Assembly: GCA_009911175.1 (NCBI GenBank)
Contig: QXWX01000025.1
Span: 17,832-81,831 of the forward strand
From: Lachnospiraceae bacterium
GTDB lineage: Bacteria; Bacillota_A; Clostridia; Lachnospirales; Lachnospiraceae
Length of the DNA: 64,000 nt
Direction of reading: 5' to 3'
Made by a program: the position numbers and the translations under genes. The notes beneath the pieces are model-generated. The model made no database searches. It had not been told where the DNA came from and was given only the letters and a program-made list of their open reading frames with translations. Shown one piece after another: positions 17,911 to 25,697 of this stretch (the stretch's first letter is position 1; each line of letters begins with the position of its first letter).

Positions 17911-18659
17911 ATTTTTATATACTGACATTATTTCCCGACATGGTATCACAGGGACTGAATACCAGCATCATCGGACGGGCTGCCGGGCGGGGGCTGTTAT
18001 CCATCCGGACCGTCAATATCCGGGACTATGCGTTTAATAAGCATCAGAGCGTGGATGATTACCCCTACGGAGGCGGAGCCGGAATGCTGATGCAGGCGGA
18101 GCCGGTATACCTGGCATACGAGGCGGCGGCGGCGGAGATCCGGACGCGGCGGCAGGGGTGCGGGGAGCAGGAGAGGAAGCCCAGAGTGGTGTACCTTTCT
18201 CCCCAGGGAGCGGTATTCAATCAGTGCATGGCAGAGGAACTGGCAAAGGAAGAGGACCTGATCTTTCTCTGTGGACACTATGAGGGGATCGACGAGCGGG
18301 TGCTGGAAGAGATCGTGACCGATCAGGTGTCCATTGGGGATTATGTGCTGACCGGCGGCGAGCTCCCGGCCATGGTCATGGTGGATACGATCTCACGTCT
18401 GGTGCCGGGAGTGCTCCACAACGATGTGTCTGCGGAATCGGAATCGTTCCAGGACAATCTGCTGGAGCATCCTCAGTATTCCCGGCCGGAGGTGTGGCAT
18501 GGAAAACGGGTGCCGGAGGTGCTTTTATCCGGACATCACGCCAATATCCTGAAATGGAAGCGGGAGCAGTCCATCCTCCGTACGAAGGAGCGGCGGCCCG
18601 ACCTGCTGGAACGCTGTGCTTTGACGGAACAGGAAAAAGTCTGGATTGGAAAAATGTGA
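17907..18659 (+). CDS. trmD: tRNA (guanine37-N1)-methyltransferase
   Basis: A 250-aa SPOUT methyltransferase making m1G37 in tRNAs reading CNN codons, which prevents +1 frameshifting. It has the trefoil-knot motifs YLSPQGAVFNQ, LCGHYEGIDERV and IGDYVLTGGELPAM. Residues about 77-93 form a short Glu/Arg-rich insert. Coupled to rimM by a 4-bp overlap; rplS follows 150 bp on. Usual family length. Confidence 0.97.
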   Translation: MNFYILTLFPDMVSQGLNTSIIGRAAGRGLLSIRTVNIRDYAFNKHQSVDDYPYGGGAGMLMQAEPVYLAYEAAAAEIRTRRQGCGEQERKPRVVYLSPQGAVFNQCMAEELAKEEDLIFLCGHYEGIDERVLEEIVTDQVSIGDYVLTGGELPAMVMVDTISRLVPGVLHNDVSAESESFQDNLLEHPQYSRPEVWHGKRVPEVLLSGHHANILKWKREQSILRTKERRPDLLERCALTEQEKVWIGKM

Positions 18660-18702
18660 CGGAAATGCTTGCAAGTTGCGAAAAAATGTGATAACATACA
18701 AT

Positions 18703-18808
18703 AGTTGTGAAAAGAAGAGCGATGGTCCTCTGGCACAGGGAGACAGAAATCAAAAGAGAATTTTCCCAAAAGGAGTGTTAAGAACGTCAAATAAACAGGA
18801 GGTCACAC
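18703..18808 (+). other. rplS 5' leader, possible L19 autoregulatory structure
   Basis: The trmD-rplS gap holds a hairpin around CCTCTG / CAGGGAG (about 18725-18741) and AAGGAGTGTT before the GGAGG of rplS. Firmicute rplS genes can carry an L19 leader (Rfam L19_leader); I could not test this match, so the assignment is tentative. Confidence 0.3.
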
Positions 18809-18809
18809 A

Positions 18810-19157
18810 ATGAACGATATTATCAAAAATATTGAAGCTGAGCAGTTAAAAGAGAATGCTCCCGAGTTTCACGTCGGCGATACGGTAAAGGTATACGCAA
18901 AGATCAAGGAAGGAAACCGCGAAAGGATCCAGGTGTTCGAAGGAACCGTGCTCAAAAGACAGGGCGGCGGTGTCAGAGAGACATTTACAGTGAGAAAGAA
19001 TTCCAACGGTGTCGGCGTAGAGAAGACTTGGCCGCTTCATTCTCCTCATGTTGAGAAGGTGGAAGTGATCCGCAGAGGTAAGGTAAGGAGAGCAAAGCTG
19101 AACTACCTGCGCGGCCGTGTCGGCAAGAGAGCAAAGGTAAAAGAGTTAGTAAAATAG
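18810..19157 (+). CDS. rplS: 50S ribosomal protein L19
   Basis: A 115-aa L19 with the typical [28 protein letters not shown] core, [21 protein letters not shown] and basic C-terminus [18 protein letters not shown]19 bridges the 30S-50S interface. CAGGAGG precedes the ATG. Followed by a clear terminator at 19171. Confidence 0.98.
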   Translation: MNDIIKNIEAEQLKENAPEFHVGDTVKVYAKIKEGNRERIQVFEGTVLKRQGGGVRETFTVRKNSNGVGVEKTWPLHSPHVEKVEVIRRGKVRRAKLNYLRGRVGKRAKVKELVK

Positions 19158-19170
19158 TAAGGAAGAGTGA

Positions 19171-19204
19171 GGGACAATTACAGAGCTTGTAGTTTGTCCC
19201 TTTT
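19171..19204 (+). terminator. Intrinsic terminator after rplS
   Basis: GGGACAA (19171-19177) pairs with TTGTCCC (19194-19200), with inner ACA/TGT pairs, followed by TTTT. Confidence 0.8.
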
Positions 19205-19261
19205 CTATATATATGCAAGCCGGCTTTTCGGGACGGAAAAAAGGACGGAGGGCAGGATTGA

Positions 19262-19900
19262 ATGAAGAAAAGAGAGATCCGGAAAAAAAGAAGGAGACAA
19301 AGGACAAAGCAGCAGGCACAGCGCAAGCCGAAGCTGCATTTCCCGAATGAAGGGATACACATCGATAAAGAACGCGTTAAAAAATCGTTTCTTCTCCTGC
19401 TGGAGATCGGAGCTGCCTGCCTTCTGGCGTATTCGCTGGTGCTGTTCTACGGGCAGCGGGTCAGCAACGCGGGAGATTCCATGAGCCCCATCCTGAAAAA
19501 CGGGGACGTGGTGCTGGTGGACCGCCTCATCTACAATGCGGTCAAGCCGAAGCGGGGGGATATCATCGTATTCAAGCCGGCCGGAAATGAAAACGCGCAC
19601 TATCTGATCAAGCGGGTGGCTGCCCTTCCCGGGGAGACGATCCAGATCAAAAACGGCAGCATTTACATTGACGGGGAGGAGCATACGGAAGGAATCTATG
19701 TTTCTGATCTGTCCTCCGCCGGACTTGCCGCGGAGCCTGTCGAGCTGGGGAGTAACGAGTACTTCGTGATAGGGGATAATCACGAGGGAAGCGACGACAG
19801 CCGGACGGCAGATGTGGGAAATGTAAAGCGCGGCGACATTTTCGGAAAGGTGTGGTTCGTGATCAGCCCGGGAGACAATTTCGGAAGGATCAGGGATTGA
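19262..19900 (+). CDS. lepB: Signal peptidase I (first copy)
   Basis: A 212-aa type I signal peptidase. A very basic N-terminal tail (about 35 residues), one transmembrane helix (about 44-62, SFLLLLEIGAACLLAYSLVLF), catalytic Ser in GDSMSP (about S73), catalytic Lys in LIKRVAALPGE (about K117), and box E GDNHEGSDDSR. It cleaves leader peptides of secreted proteins on the outer face of the membrane. It follows the ribosomal protein block and lies one gene upstream of a second, shorter signal peptidase; rbgA sits between them. Confidence 0.93.
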   Translation: MKKREIRKKRRRQRTKQQAQRKPKLHFPNEGIHIDKERVKKSFLLLLEIGAACLLAYSLVLFYGQRVSNAGDSMSPILKNGDVVLVDRLIYNAVKPKRGDIIVFKPAGNENAHYLIKRVAALPGETIQIKNGSIYIDGEEHTEGIYVSDLSSAGLAAEPVELGSNEYFVIGDNHEGSDDSRTADVGNVKRGDIFGKVWFVISPGDNFGRIRD

Positions 19901-19937
19901 AGCGGTTACAGGCGGCACAGATTTAGGAGGAAAGAAC

Positions 19938-20789
19938 ATGCATTTTCAGTGGTATCCGGGTCATATGACAAAAGCGAAACGGATGATGCAGGAAAATATC
20001 AAGCTGATCGATCTTATCATCGAACTGGTGGATGCCAGGATTCCCTTAAGCAGCCGGAATCCGGACATTGATGAGCTGGGAAAGAATAAGGCAAGACTGA
20101 TCCTGCTGAATAAAGCGGATCTGGCGGAAGAGAAATGGAACACGGCCTGGATCGAATATTTTCAGAAAAAAGGATTTTCTGCGGTAAAGGTCAATTCGAA
20201 AAAGGGCGGCGGAATGAAGTCCATCCAGGAGGTGATCCAGGAGGCCTGCCGGGAAAAGACGGAGCGAGACAGAAAGCGCGGTATCCTGAACCGGCCGGTG
20301 CGTGCCATGGTGGTCGGTATCCCCAATGTGGGCAAGTCCACATTCATCAATGCTCTGGCCGGAAAAGCCTGCGCAAAGACCGGGAATAAGCCGGGGGTGA
20401 CCAAAGGAAAGCAGTGGATCCGGCTGAATAAGAACGTGGAGCTGTTAGATACGCCGGGGATTCTGTGGCCCAGGTTTGAGGATCAGACCGTGGGGCTGCG
20501 TCTGGCATTTATCGGTTCCATCAAGGATGAGATCCTGCAGTCGGAGGAGCTTTCGGCGGAACTGATGCAGTTTTTGGTGAAAAGCTATCCGGGTATCCTG
20601 GCAGAAAAGTATGGGATCAAGGAATCCGAAGATGGATTTGAAGATCTGCGGGGCGTGGCAGAAAGCCGGCACTGCCTTTTGAAGGGGAATGAATTGGATC
20701 TGGAGAAGGCGTCAAAGCTATTGCTGGATGATTTCCGGAACGGCAGGCTTGGAAGGATCACGCTGGAATATCCGGAAGAATTTGCCTGA
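19938..20789 (+). CDS. rbgA: Ribosome biogenesis GTPase RbgA (YlqF)
   Basis: A 283-aa circularly permuted GTPase needed for late 50S assembly. G4 NKAD (about residues 54-57) precedes G1 GIPNVGKSTFINAL (about 130) and G3 DTPG, as expected of the permuted class, then a C-terminal helical domain. The opening HFQWYPGHMTKAKRMM is diagnostic. AGGAGGAAAG precedes the ATG. Gene order lepB-rbgA-lepB-rnhB is compatible with the Bacillus rplS-ylqF-rnhB arrangement. Confidence 0.95.
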   Translation: MHFQWYPGHMTKAKRMMQENIKLIDLIIELVDARIPLSSRNPDIDELGKNKARLILLNKADLAEEKWNTAWIEYFQKKGFSAVKVNSKKGGGMKSIQEVIQEACREKTERDRKRGILNRPVRAMVVGIPNVGKSTFINALAGKACAKTGNKPGVTKGKQWIRLNKNVELLDTPGILWPRFEDQTVGLRLAFIGSIKDEILQSEELSAELMQFLVKSYPGILAEKYGIKESEDGFEDLRGVAESRHCLLKGNELDLEKASKLLLDDFRNGRLGRITLEYPEEFA

Positions 20790-20890
20790 ACCGCGGGATG
20801 CGGATCAGCAGGTCGGGAACGGATATGTAAAAGCCTGTCGGGGGAAAGAATACGAAAGTGAAAAGGAATCGGAAAGAGGAGATTCAGGAT

Positions 20891-21445
20891 ATGAAAGAGG
20901 AAAGTAATGAGAAAAGTATATTGCGGGAGCTGGGGAGCTGGCTGCTGTACCTGCTGTTCGTATTGGTGTTTTCCTATGTGATCATCACCTATGTGGGGCA
21001 GCGCACCCGTGTGGACGGACAGTCTATGGAGACGACACTGTACAATAACGACAATCTGCTGGTAGATAAGCTTTCTTATCGGTTCCGGGATCCGAAACGG
21101 TTTGAGATCGTCGTATTTCCATACCAGTACAGGGAAAATACCTATTATATCAAGCGGATCATCGGACTGCCGGGAGAGACCGTGCAGGTGATTGACGGTT
21201 ATGTGTATATCGACGGGGAGCAGCTTGACGAGCATTATGGAAATGAACTGATGGAGAACCCGGGGATTGCCGCGGAGCCGCTGATGCTGGAAGAGGATCA
21301 ATATTTTGTCCTTGGAGACAACCGGAACCACAGCTCCGACAGCAGGGATCCCAGCGTGGGAGTGATTCGGCGGGAGAATCTGCTGGGCAGGGCCTGGATT
21401 CGAATCTGGCCTTTTGAGCGGTTTGGAGCGATCAAGCATGAATAA
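20891..21445 (+). CDS. lepB: Signal peptidase I (second copy)
   Basis: A 184-aa type I signal peptidase with one membrane helix (about residues 13-33), catalytic Ser in DGQSMETT (about S45), Lys in YIKRIIGLPGE (about K88) and GDNRNHSSDSR. ATG at 20891 is preceded by AGAGGAGA at good spacing; a GTG at 20858 is an alternative adding 11 charged residues. The gene ends by overlapping rnhB by 8 bp. Two paralogues so close together suggest divided substrate sets. Confidence 0.92.
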   Translation: MKEESNEKSILRELGSWLLYLLFVLVFSYVIITYVGQRTRVDGQSMETTLYNNDNLLVDKLSYRFRDPKRFEIVVFPYQYRENTYYIKRIIGLPGETVQVIDGYVYIDGEQLDEHYGNELMENPGIAAEPLMLEEDQYFVLGDNRNHSSDSRDPSVGVIRRENLLGRAWIRIWPFERFGAIKHE

Positions 21446-22196
21446 GAAGATCGCAGAGATCAGAAAAGAACTGGAACAGGCACAAAAAGAGGAACGAAGC
21501 AGGCTTCTGGAGCAATATGCCTCCGACACAAGGGCCGGGGTAAAAAGCCTTCTGGAAAAATACCGTAAGCAGGAGGAAAAGCTCTCTGCGGAGCGGAAAC
21601 GGATGGAGGCAATGCGGGAATTTGAACGGCAGTATGCACATTGTACATATATCTGCGGGATTGATGAGGCTGGGAGAGGCCCGCTGGCAGGCCCGGTGGC
21701 GGCCGCGGCGGTGATTCTTCCAAAGGACTGCGAGATCCTGTATCTGAACGATTCCAAGAAGCTGTCCCCAAAACGCCGGGAAGCATTATATGATGAGATC
21801 CTGGAAAAGGCCGTTGCCGCAGGCATCGGGCTGGTCGAGGCGTCCCGGATCGATGAGATCAATATCCTGCAGGCGACGTATGAAGCTATGCGTCTGGCGG
21901 TCGGGAAGCTGGGGATCGTGCCGGAGGTATTGCTGAATGACGCGGTGACGATCCCGGAGCTTGACCTGGAGCAGGTGCCTATCATCAAGGGAGATGCCAG
22001 GAGTGTCTCCATCGCCGCGGCCAGCATCCTGGCAAAGGTGACCAGGGACCGGCTGATGACAGAGTACGACAACATGTATCCTCAGTATGGGTTTGCGGTA
22101 CATAAGGGATACGGTACGGCTGCCCATATAGAAGCATTGAAAACATACGGCCCGTGCCCGGTCCACCGGAACACATTTATCAAAGGGATCGTATGA
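21438..22196 (+). CDS. rnhB: Ribonuclease HII
   Basis: A 252-aa enzyme that removes RNA from RNA-DNA hybrids and single misincorporated ribonucleotides. N-terminal coiled-coil of about 65 residues (KELEQAQKEERSRLLEQY) typical of Firmicute RnhB, then CGIDEAGRGPLAGPV with the catalytic DE, LNDSKKLSP, ASILAKVTRD and the final HKGYGT. Starts at the ATG inside the end of lepB. Confidence 0.95.
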   Translation: MNKKIAEIRKELEQAQKEERSRLLEQYASDTRAGVKSLLEKYRKQEEKLSAERKRMEAMREFERQYAHCTYICGIDEAGRGPLAGPVAAAAVILPKDCEILYLNDSKKLSPKRREALYDEILEKAVAAGIGLVEASRIDEINILQATYEAMRLAVGKLGIVPEVLLNDAVTIPELDLEQVPIIKGDARSVSIAAASILAKVTRDRLMTEYDNMYPQYGFAVHKGYGTAAHIEALKTYGPCPVHRNTFIKGIV

Positions 22197-22204
22197 AAAG
22201 CATG

Positions 22205-22234
22205 TTATCAGAACGCGCGCTTTATCAGAACGCG
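22205..22234. repeat. Two 13-bp direct repeats upstream of yraN
   Basis: TTATCAGAACGCG occurs at 22205-22217 and again at 22222-22234, a 17-bp period, in the 89-bp rnhB-yraN gap. Confidence 0.6.
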
Positions 22235-22285
22235 TTTGTATCGGGAACGGCATGGACGCAGGAATGATTTTCAGACAGGGGGATT

Positions 22286-22642
22286 ATGGCACAAAACAAG
22301 CGAAAAACGGGAGCGGCCTATGAACAGGCGGCGGGATACTATCTGGAGCAGCAGGGGTATGTGATCCTCCAGTACAACTACAGGTGCCGTGTCGGGGAGA
22401 TCGACCTGATCGCGCAGGATGGGGACTGCCTAGTGTTCTGCGAGGTCAAGTACCGCAGAAGCGGGAGCTGGGGGAATCCTCTGGAAGCTGTGGATGCAAG
22501 GAAGCAGTACCGGATCTCCCGGTGCGCCCGGTATTATATGATGGAAAAACGGCTGGGAGACATTCCCTGCAGGTATGATGTGATCGGAATCGAAGGTTCC
22601 CGGATCACGCTGATCAAAAATGCCTTTGAGGGCGGTTCATAA
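22286..22642 (+). CDS. YraN/UPF0102 family nuclease-fold protein
   Basis: A 118-aa protein with the UPF0102 pattern GAAYEQAAGYYLEQQGY, RVGEIDLIAQD and VFCEVKYRR, i.e. the D-ExK core of restriction-endonuclease-like folds. Family members sit next to rnhB in many genomes and are assumed, not proven, to act in DNA processing or competence-linked recombination. GGGGGAT precedes the ATG. Confidence 0.9.
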   Translation: MAQNKRKTGAAYEQAAGYYLEQQGYVILQYNYRCRVGEIDLIAQDGDCLVFCEVKYRRSGSWGNPLEAVDARKQYRISRCARYYMMEKRLGDIPCRYDVIGIEGSRITLIKNAFEGGS

Positions 22643-22657
22643 AAGAAAGGAAACCGG

Positions 22658-23578
22658 ATGAGTTTAGGTATAAGATATCAGAATCAGAATAAAATATTCA
22701 GAGAAGTAGAGAAGGAAACTCCATTTTTGGAATATCCGCTGCTGGCGGATACAGGTGTCGTGAGGCATGGGTTCTCCACCCGCCTTGGGGGAGTCAGCGA
22801 AGGCTGCTTTTCCTCCCTGAATCTGGGCTTCCACCGGGGGGACCGGGAAGAAGCGGTGCAGGAAAATTTCCGGCGGATCGCGGCTTCCATGGGGGTGCGT
22901 TGTGAGGATATGGTCCTGTCCCGGCAGACCCACACCACCAATGTATGGGTGGTGACAGAGGAGGACCGGGGGATGGGGATGACCTGTTCCATGGAATACA
23001 GCAAACGGGCATCCGAAAATCCTGGCCGCAGTGCTTCCGGGGGCTTTCAGCTGGAGGCAAACGGGAAGCTGGAAGGGGTGGACGGCCTGGTGACGAATAT
23101 TCCGGGAATCTGTCTGGTCACATTTTACGCCGACTGTGTGCCGCTGTTTTTTGTAGATCCGGTCAAAAAGGTGATCGGGCTGAGCCACTCCGGATGGCGG
23201 GGCACCGTGGGAAAGATCGGCAGAGTGACGGTAGAGCTGATGCAGCAGCAGTACGGCTGTGAACCTTGCGATATCCTGGCTGCTGTGGGCCCTTCTGTCT
23301 GCAGGGACTGTTATGAGGTCAGCGGGGATGTGATCGAGCGGTTTCGGGAAAGCTTTGCGGAAAAGTATTGGAAAGACCTGTTCTATCAGAAGGAAAACGG
23401 AAAATACCAGCTGGATCTGTGGAAGGCGAATGAGATCATCTTTGCGGAGGCCGGGATCCTTCCGGAGCATACGGCAGTGACGAATGTATGTACGCACTGC
23501 AACAGCGAGATATTATATTCCCACCGGACGGCCGGAAATGAGCGGGGGAGCCTGGCAGCATTTTTGGCATTGTACTGA
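22658..23578 (+). CDS. pgeF: Laccase-domain purine nucleoside phosphorylase PgeF (YfiH family)
   Basis: A 306-aa member of the YfiH/LACC1 family, earlier called polyphenol oxidase. Signature elements: HGFSTRLGGVSEG, RQTHTTNV, FYADCVPLFF and LSHSGWRGTVG, with His/Cys zinc ligands. Members have adenosine deaminase and purine nucleoside phosphorylase activity, and a peptidoglycan-editing role is described in E. coli. A 25-residue insert (about 115-140) lies after RGMGMT. Starts 15 bp after yraN. Confidence 0.9.
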   Translation: MSLGIRYQNQNKIFREVEKETPFLEYPLLADTGVVRHGFSTRLGGVSEGCFSSLNLGFHRGDREEAVQENFRRIAASMGVRCEDMVLSRQTHTTNVWVVTEEDRGMGMTCSMEYSKRASENPGRSASGGFQLEANGKLEGVDGLVTNIPGICLVTFYADCVPLFFVDPVKKVIGLSHSGWRGTVGKIGRVTVELMQQQYGCEPCDILAAVGPSVCRDCYEVSGDVIERFRESFAEKYWKDLFYQKENGKYQLDLWKANEIIFAEAGILPEHTAVTNVCTHCNSEILYSHRTAGNERGSLAAFLALY

Positions 23579-23614
23579 GCGACAGATATGTCATTCAGTA
23601 TCATATGACGCGAA

Positions 23615-23648
23615 CAGCCGCAAGAGGAATTATGCCGCTTTGCGGCTG
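23615..23648. other. Hairpin upstream of mscS
   Basis: CAGCCGCAA (23615-23623) pairs with TTGCGGCTG (23640-23648), a 9-bp perfect stem with 16-nt loop and no T-run, in the 101-bp gap before mscS. Confidence 0.5.
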
Positions 23649-23679
23649 CGGATGGTACCTGGCAGAAGGGAGGCGGACT

Positions 23680-24603
23680 ATGGATTCTACAGTTGTGGAC
23701 TCTACGGTGGAGATCCTGCAGGAATCAGCCGAACAATCGGCAGAAAAGGTACAGACACAGATGAATGATTTCGTTGTTTTTATCCAGGAACACATTCCTA
23801 ATTTTATCGAATTTGGAATCCGGCTGCTGATTGCAGTCCTGATCTTTTCCGTGGGACGGCTTTTGATCAAATGGATCCGCAAACGGATCCGGAATTCTCT
23901 GAATCGGTCAAGCGCGGATGCGGGATTGACCCAGTTTACGGATTCTTTTTTGAAAATATCCCTTTATATCGTTCTGATTTTGATTGTCGCGGCCAATCTG
24001 GGGATTGAGATCTCATCGATCTCTATGCTGTTTGCGTCGGCAGGCGTGGGAATCTCCCTGTCGCTGCAGCAGACGCTGTCCAACTTTGCGGGCGGCGTGC
24101 TGATTTTGCTGCTCAAGCCCTTTGTGGTGGGAGACTATATCATCGAAGACACCAACAAGGATGAGGGAACAGTCAAGGAAATCCAGACCTTTTATACAAA
24201 GCTGACCACGGTGGACAATAAAACCATTGTGATCCCCAATGGGATCCTGGCAAACAACAGCCTGACCAATGTGACGGCAAAGGCTGAGCGGCAGCTGGAT
24301 CTGCGGATCGGAATCTCCTACGATTCCGACCTGAAAAAGGCAAAGCAGCTGCTGGAACAGATGCTCAAGGAAATTCCCAGCATTATGCAGGATGAGAACC
24401 TTTACGTATTCGTGGATTCCCTTGGCGAGAGCTCGGTGGTGCTTGGCATCCGGGGATGGGTGAAAACAGACGAGTACTGGACCACACGGTGGGATCTGCT
24501 GGAGCGGATCAAGCTGACCTTTGATGAGGAAGGAATCGTGATCCCATACAACCAGCTTACGGTCCATCTGGATGAAAAGGCTGAATCCGGTTCTCATGCC
24601 TGA
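23680..24603 (+). CDS. mscS: Small-conductance mechanosensitive channel (MscS family)
   Basis: A 307-aa MscS-type channel that relieves hypo-osmotic stress. Three membrane segments: about 43-63 (FGIRLLIAVLIFSVGRLL), 90-107 (ISLYIVLILIVAANL) and the pore helix 115-140 (LFASAGVGISLSLQQTLSNFAGGV), then the cytoplasmic beta and alpha/beta domains with VVGDYIIEDTNKDEGTV. ATG at 23680 has GGGAGG 6 bp upstream; an in-frame GTG/ATG from 23605 would cover a hairpin and lacks a site. A GTTAT...GTAAC palindrome follows. Confidence 0.93.
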   Translation: MDSTVVDSTVEILQESAEQSAEKVQTQMNDFVVFIQEHIPNFIEFGIRLLIAVLIFSVGRLLIKWIRKRIRNSLNRSSADAGLTQFTDSFLKISLYIVLILIVAANLGIEISSISMLFASAGVGISLSLQQTLSNFAGGVLILLLKPFVVGDYIIEDTNKDEGTVKEIQTFYTKLTTVDNKTIVIPNGILANNSLTNVTAKAERQLDLRIGISYDSDLKKAKQLLEQMLKEIPSIMQDENLYVFVDSLGESSVVLGIRGWVKTDEYWTTRWDLLERIKLTFDEEGIVIPYNQLTVHLDEKAESGSHA

Positions 24604-24643
24604 GCGGAACTGCGGAAGATTCGAGATGCTATGAAAAGTCATT

Positions 24644-24680
24644 GTTATTGTTCACACCTTGACCGGGCACTCACAGTAAC
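24644..24680. repeat. 37-bp palindromic unit of the GTTAC family
   Basis: GTTATTGTTCACACCTTGAC... to CACAGTAAC. Aligns, without gaps, to the reverse complement of the 37-bp unit at 35193-35229 (shared core TCACACCTTGACC). Lies between mscS and the tRNA-Thr promoter. Confidence 0.7.
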
Positions 24681-24719
24681 AAGATATTTTGATTTTTTCA
24701 GAATTTTTGAAAAAAGTAG

Positions 24720-24748
24720 TTGAAATTTGTATAAAAAGTAGTTATAAT
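24720..24748 (+). promoter_or_regulatory. Promoter for tRNA-Thr(CGT)
   Basis: TTGAAA (24720-24725), 17-bp spacer, TATAAT (24743-24748), 26 bp before the tRNA. Confidence 0.75.
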
Positions 24749-24773
24749 AGTAAAGGTTCGTTTGTTGAGCCTT

Positions 24774-24846
24774 GCCGAAATAGCTCAGTTGGTAGAGCAC
24801 TTCACTCGTAATGAAGGGGTCGTCGGTTCGAGTCCGATTTTCGGCT
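24774..24846 (+). tRNA. tRNA-Thr (anticodon CGT)
   Basis: A 73-nt cloverleaf: acceptor GCCGAAA / TTTCGGC, D stem GCTC/GAGC, anticodon stem CTTCA/TGAAG with CGT at 24807-24809, T arm with TTCGAGT. Reads ACG. The 3' CCA is not encoded. Confidence 0.95.
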
Positions 24847-24915
24847 TTTTCCGGAGAAGCTTTTTCTGCGTTTCCGGAAAACTCCTTTGTATTATTTTGA
24901 ATCAGTATTTTGAAA

Positions 24916-24946
24916 AAGCATTTCCAATATCAGGAAATGCTTTTTT
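24916..24946 (+). terminator. Intrinsic terminator after tRNA-Thr(CGT)
   Basis: AAGCATTTCC (24916-24925) pairs with GGAAATGCTT (24933-24942), then a run of T to 24946. An earlier weaker repeat TTTTCCGGA/TCCGGAAAA starts right at the tRNA end. Confidence 0.85.
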
Positions 24947-25025
24947 ATTTACAGACATGTAGAAATCAGCAGGCAGTTGCTTACAGGCTTTGCTTGATGA
25001 ATCACTGGAAAAATCAAAAAAGTGC

Positions 25026-25058
25026 TTGACAACTATCAAATGTTAGATTATACTAACC
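25026..25058 (+). promoter_or_regulatory. feo promoter with overlapping DtxR/IdeR-like iron box
   Basis: TTGACA (25026-25031), 17-bp spacer, TATACT (25049-25054). Overlapping the -10 is TTAG-ATTATA-CTAACC (25043-25058), matching 13 of 16 positions of the DtxR/IdeR box as I recall it (TTAGGTTAGGCTAACC). An iron-loaded DtxR-type repressor bound here would block transcription. Confidence 0.65.
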
Positions 25059-25102
25059 AATGTAAGTGATAAGATTAATCCATTACAGAAAGAAGATGAG
25101 TG

Positions 25103-25318
25103 ATGATGCCTTTATCAATGGTGAAGCAGGGGGTGCCGAACAGGATACACAGGATCGGCGGAAAGGAAGATACGAGACGTTTCATTGAGAACCTTGGGTT
25201 TGTAGCCGGAGCGGAGGTGACAGTCGTATCGGTAACAGACGGCAATATGATCGTGAATGTGAAGGATTCCCGCGTGGCGATCGGCAGAGATATGGCAAAC
25301 AAGATCATGGTTGTATGA
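25103..25318 (+). CDS. feoA: FeoA, ferrous iron transport accessory protein (first copy)
   Basis: A 71-aa SH3-like FeoA protein: GVPNRIHRIGGKED, RRFIENLGFVAGAEVTVVS, IGRDMANKIMV. FeoA is thought to bind the FeoB cytosolic domain and tune iron uptake. Three adjacent start codons occur (GTG 25100, ATG 25103, ATG 25106) with a weak purine-rich site; the exact start is uncertain by one or two residues. First gene of the feoA-feoA-feoB operon, under the iron box. Confidence 0.88.
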   Translation: MMPLSMVKQGVPNRIHRIGGKEDTRRFIENLGFVAGAEVTVVSVTDGNMIVNVKDSRVAIGRDMANKIMVV

Positions 25319-25368
25319 AAGCCGTGTAAAGGATTGTATGAAAAAAGAGATCAGGAGGAGAAGAGGTC

Positions 25369-25587
25369 ATGACATTGAGAGAAGTTCCATGCGGCCAGAC
25401 TGTAAAAGTCGCGAAGCTGACCGGAGAAGGGCCGGTCAAGAGACGGATCATGGACATGGGGATTACAAAGGGAGTTCAGGTTTTTGTAAGAAAGGTTGCC
25501 CCCTTGGGAGATCCGGTGGAGATTACAGTAAGGGGATATGAATTATCTGTCCGCAAGGCGGACGCAGAGATGATCGTTGTGGAGTAG
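25369..25587 (+). CDS. feoA: FeoA, ferrous iron transport accessory protein (second copy)
   Basis: A 72-aa SH3-like FeoA paralogue with LREVPCGQTVKVAKLTGEGPVKRRIMDMGITKG and PLGDPVEITVRGYELSVRKADAEMI, closer to canonical FeoA than the first copy, including the RxxxMG element. GGAGGAGAAGAGG precedes the ATG. Tandem FeoA genes before FeoB are frequent in Clostridia. Confidence 0.93.
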   Translation: MTLREVPCGQTVKVAKLTGEGPVKRRIMDMGITKGVQVFVRKVAPLGDPVEITVRGYELSVRKADAEMIVVE

Positions 25588-25607
25588 TCTTATTTTTTGA
25601 ACAGTGG

Positions 25608-25621
25608 TTAGTTAATACTAA
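25608..25621 (+). promoter_or_regulatory. Second TTAG-N6-CTAA iron-box-like palindrome before feoB
   Basis: TTAG-TTAATA-CTAA, the same half-sites and spacing as the operator at 25043-25056, in the 110-bp feoA-feoB gap. It could mark an internal regulated promoter, although no clear -35/-10 pair is seen beside it. Confidence 0.45.
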
Positions 25622-25697
25622 TTTTCAATAGATAAAACTGTACAAAGATAGCTGTCGCTAAATCATTTATTAGAGAATCAGTAGGAGGAAGGAAACA

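Noticed and set aside
20585..22075. A 496-codon minus-strand open frame
   Set aside because: It lies opposite rbgA, lepB and rnhB, which all have intact motifs; the frame has no family features.
24847..25102. Additional gene between tRNA-Thr and feoA
   Set aside because: Only terminators and the feo promoter/operator are present; the short frame covering the tRNA (24762-24962) is spurious.
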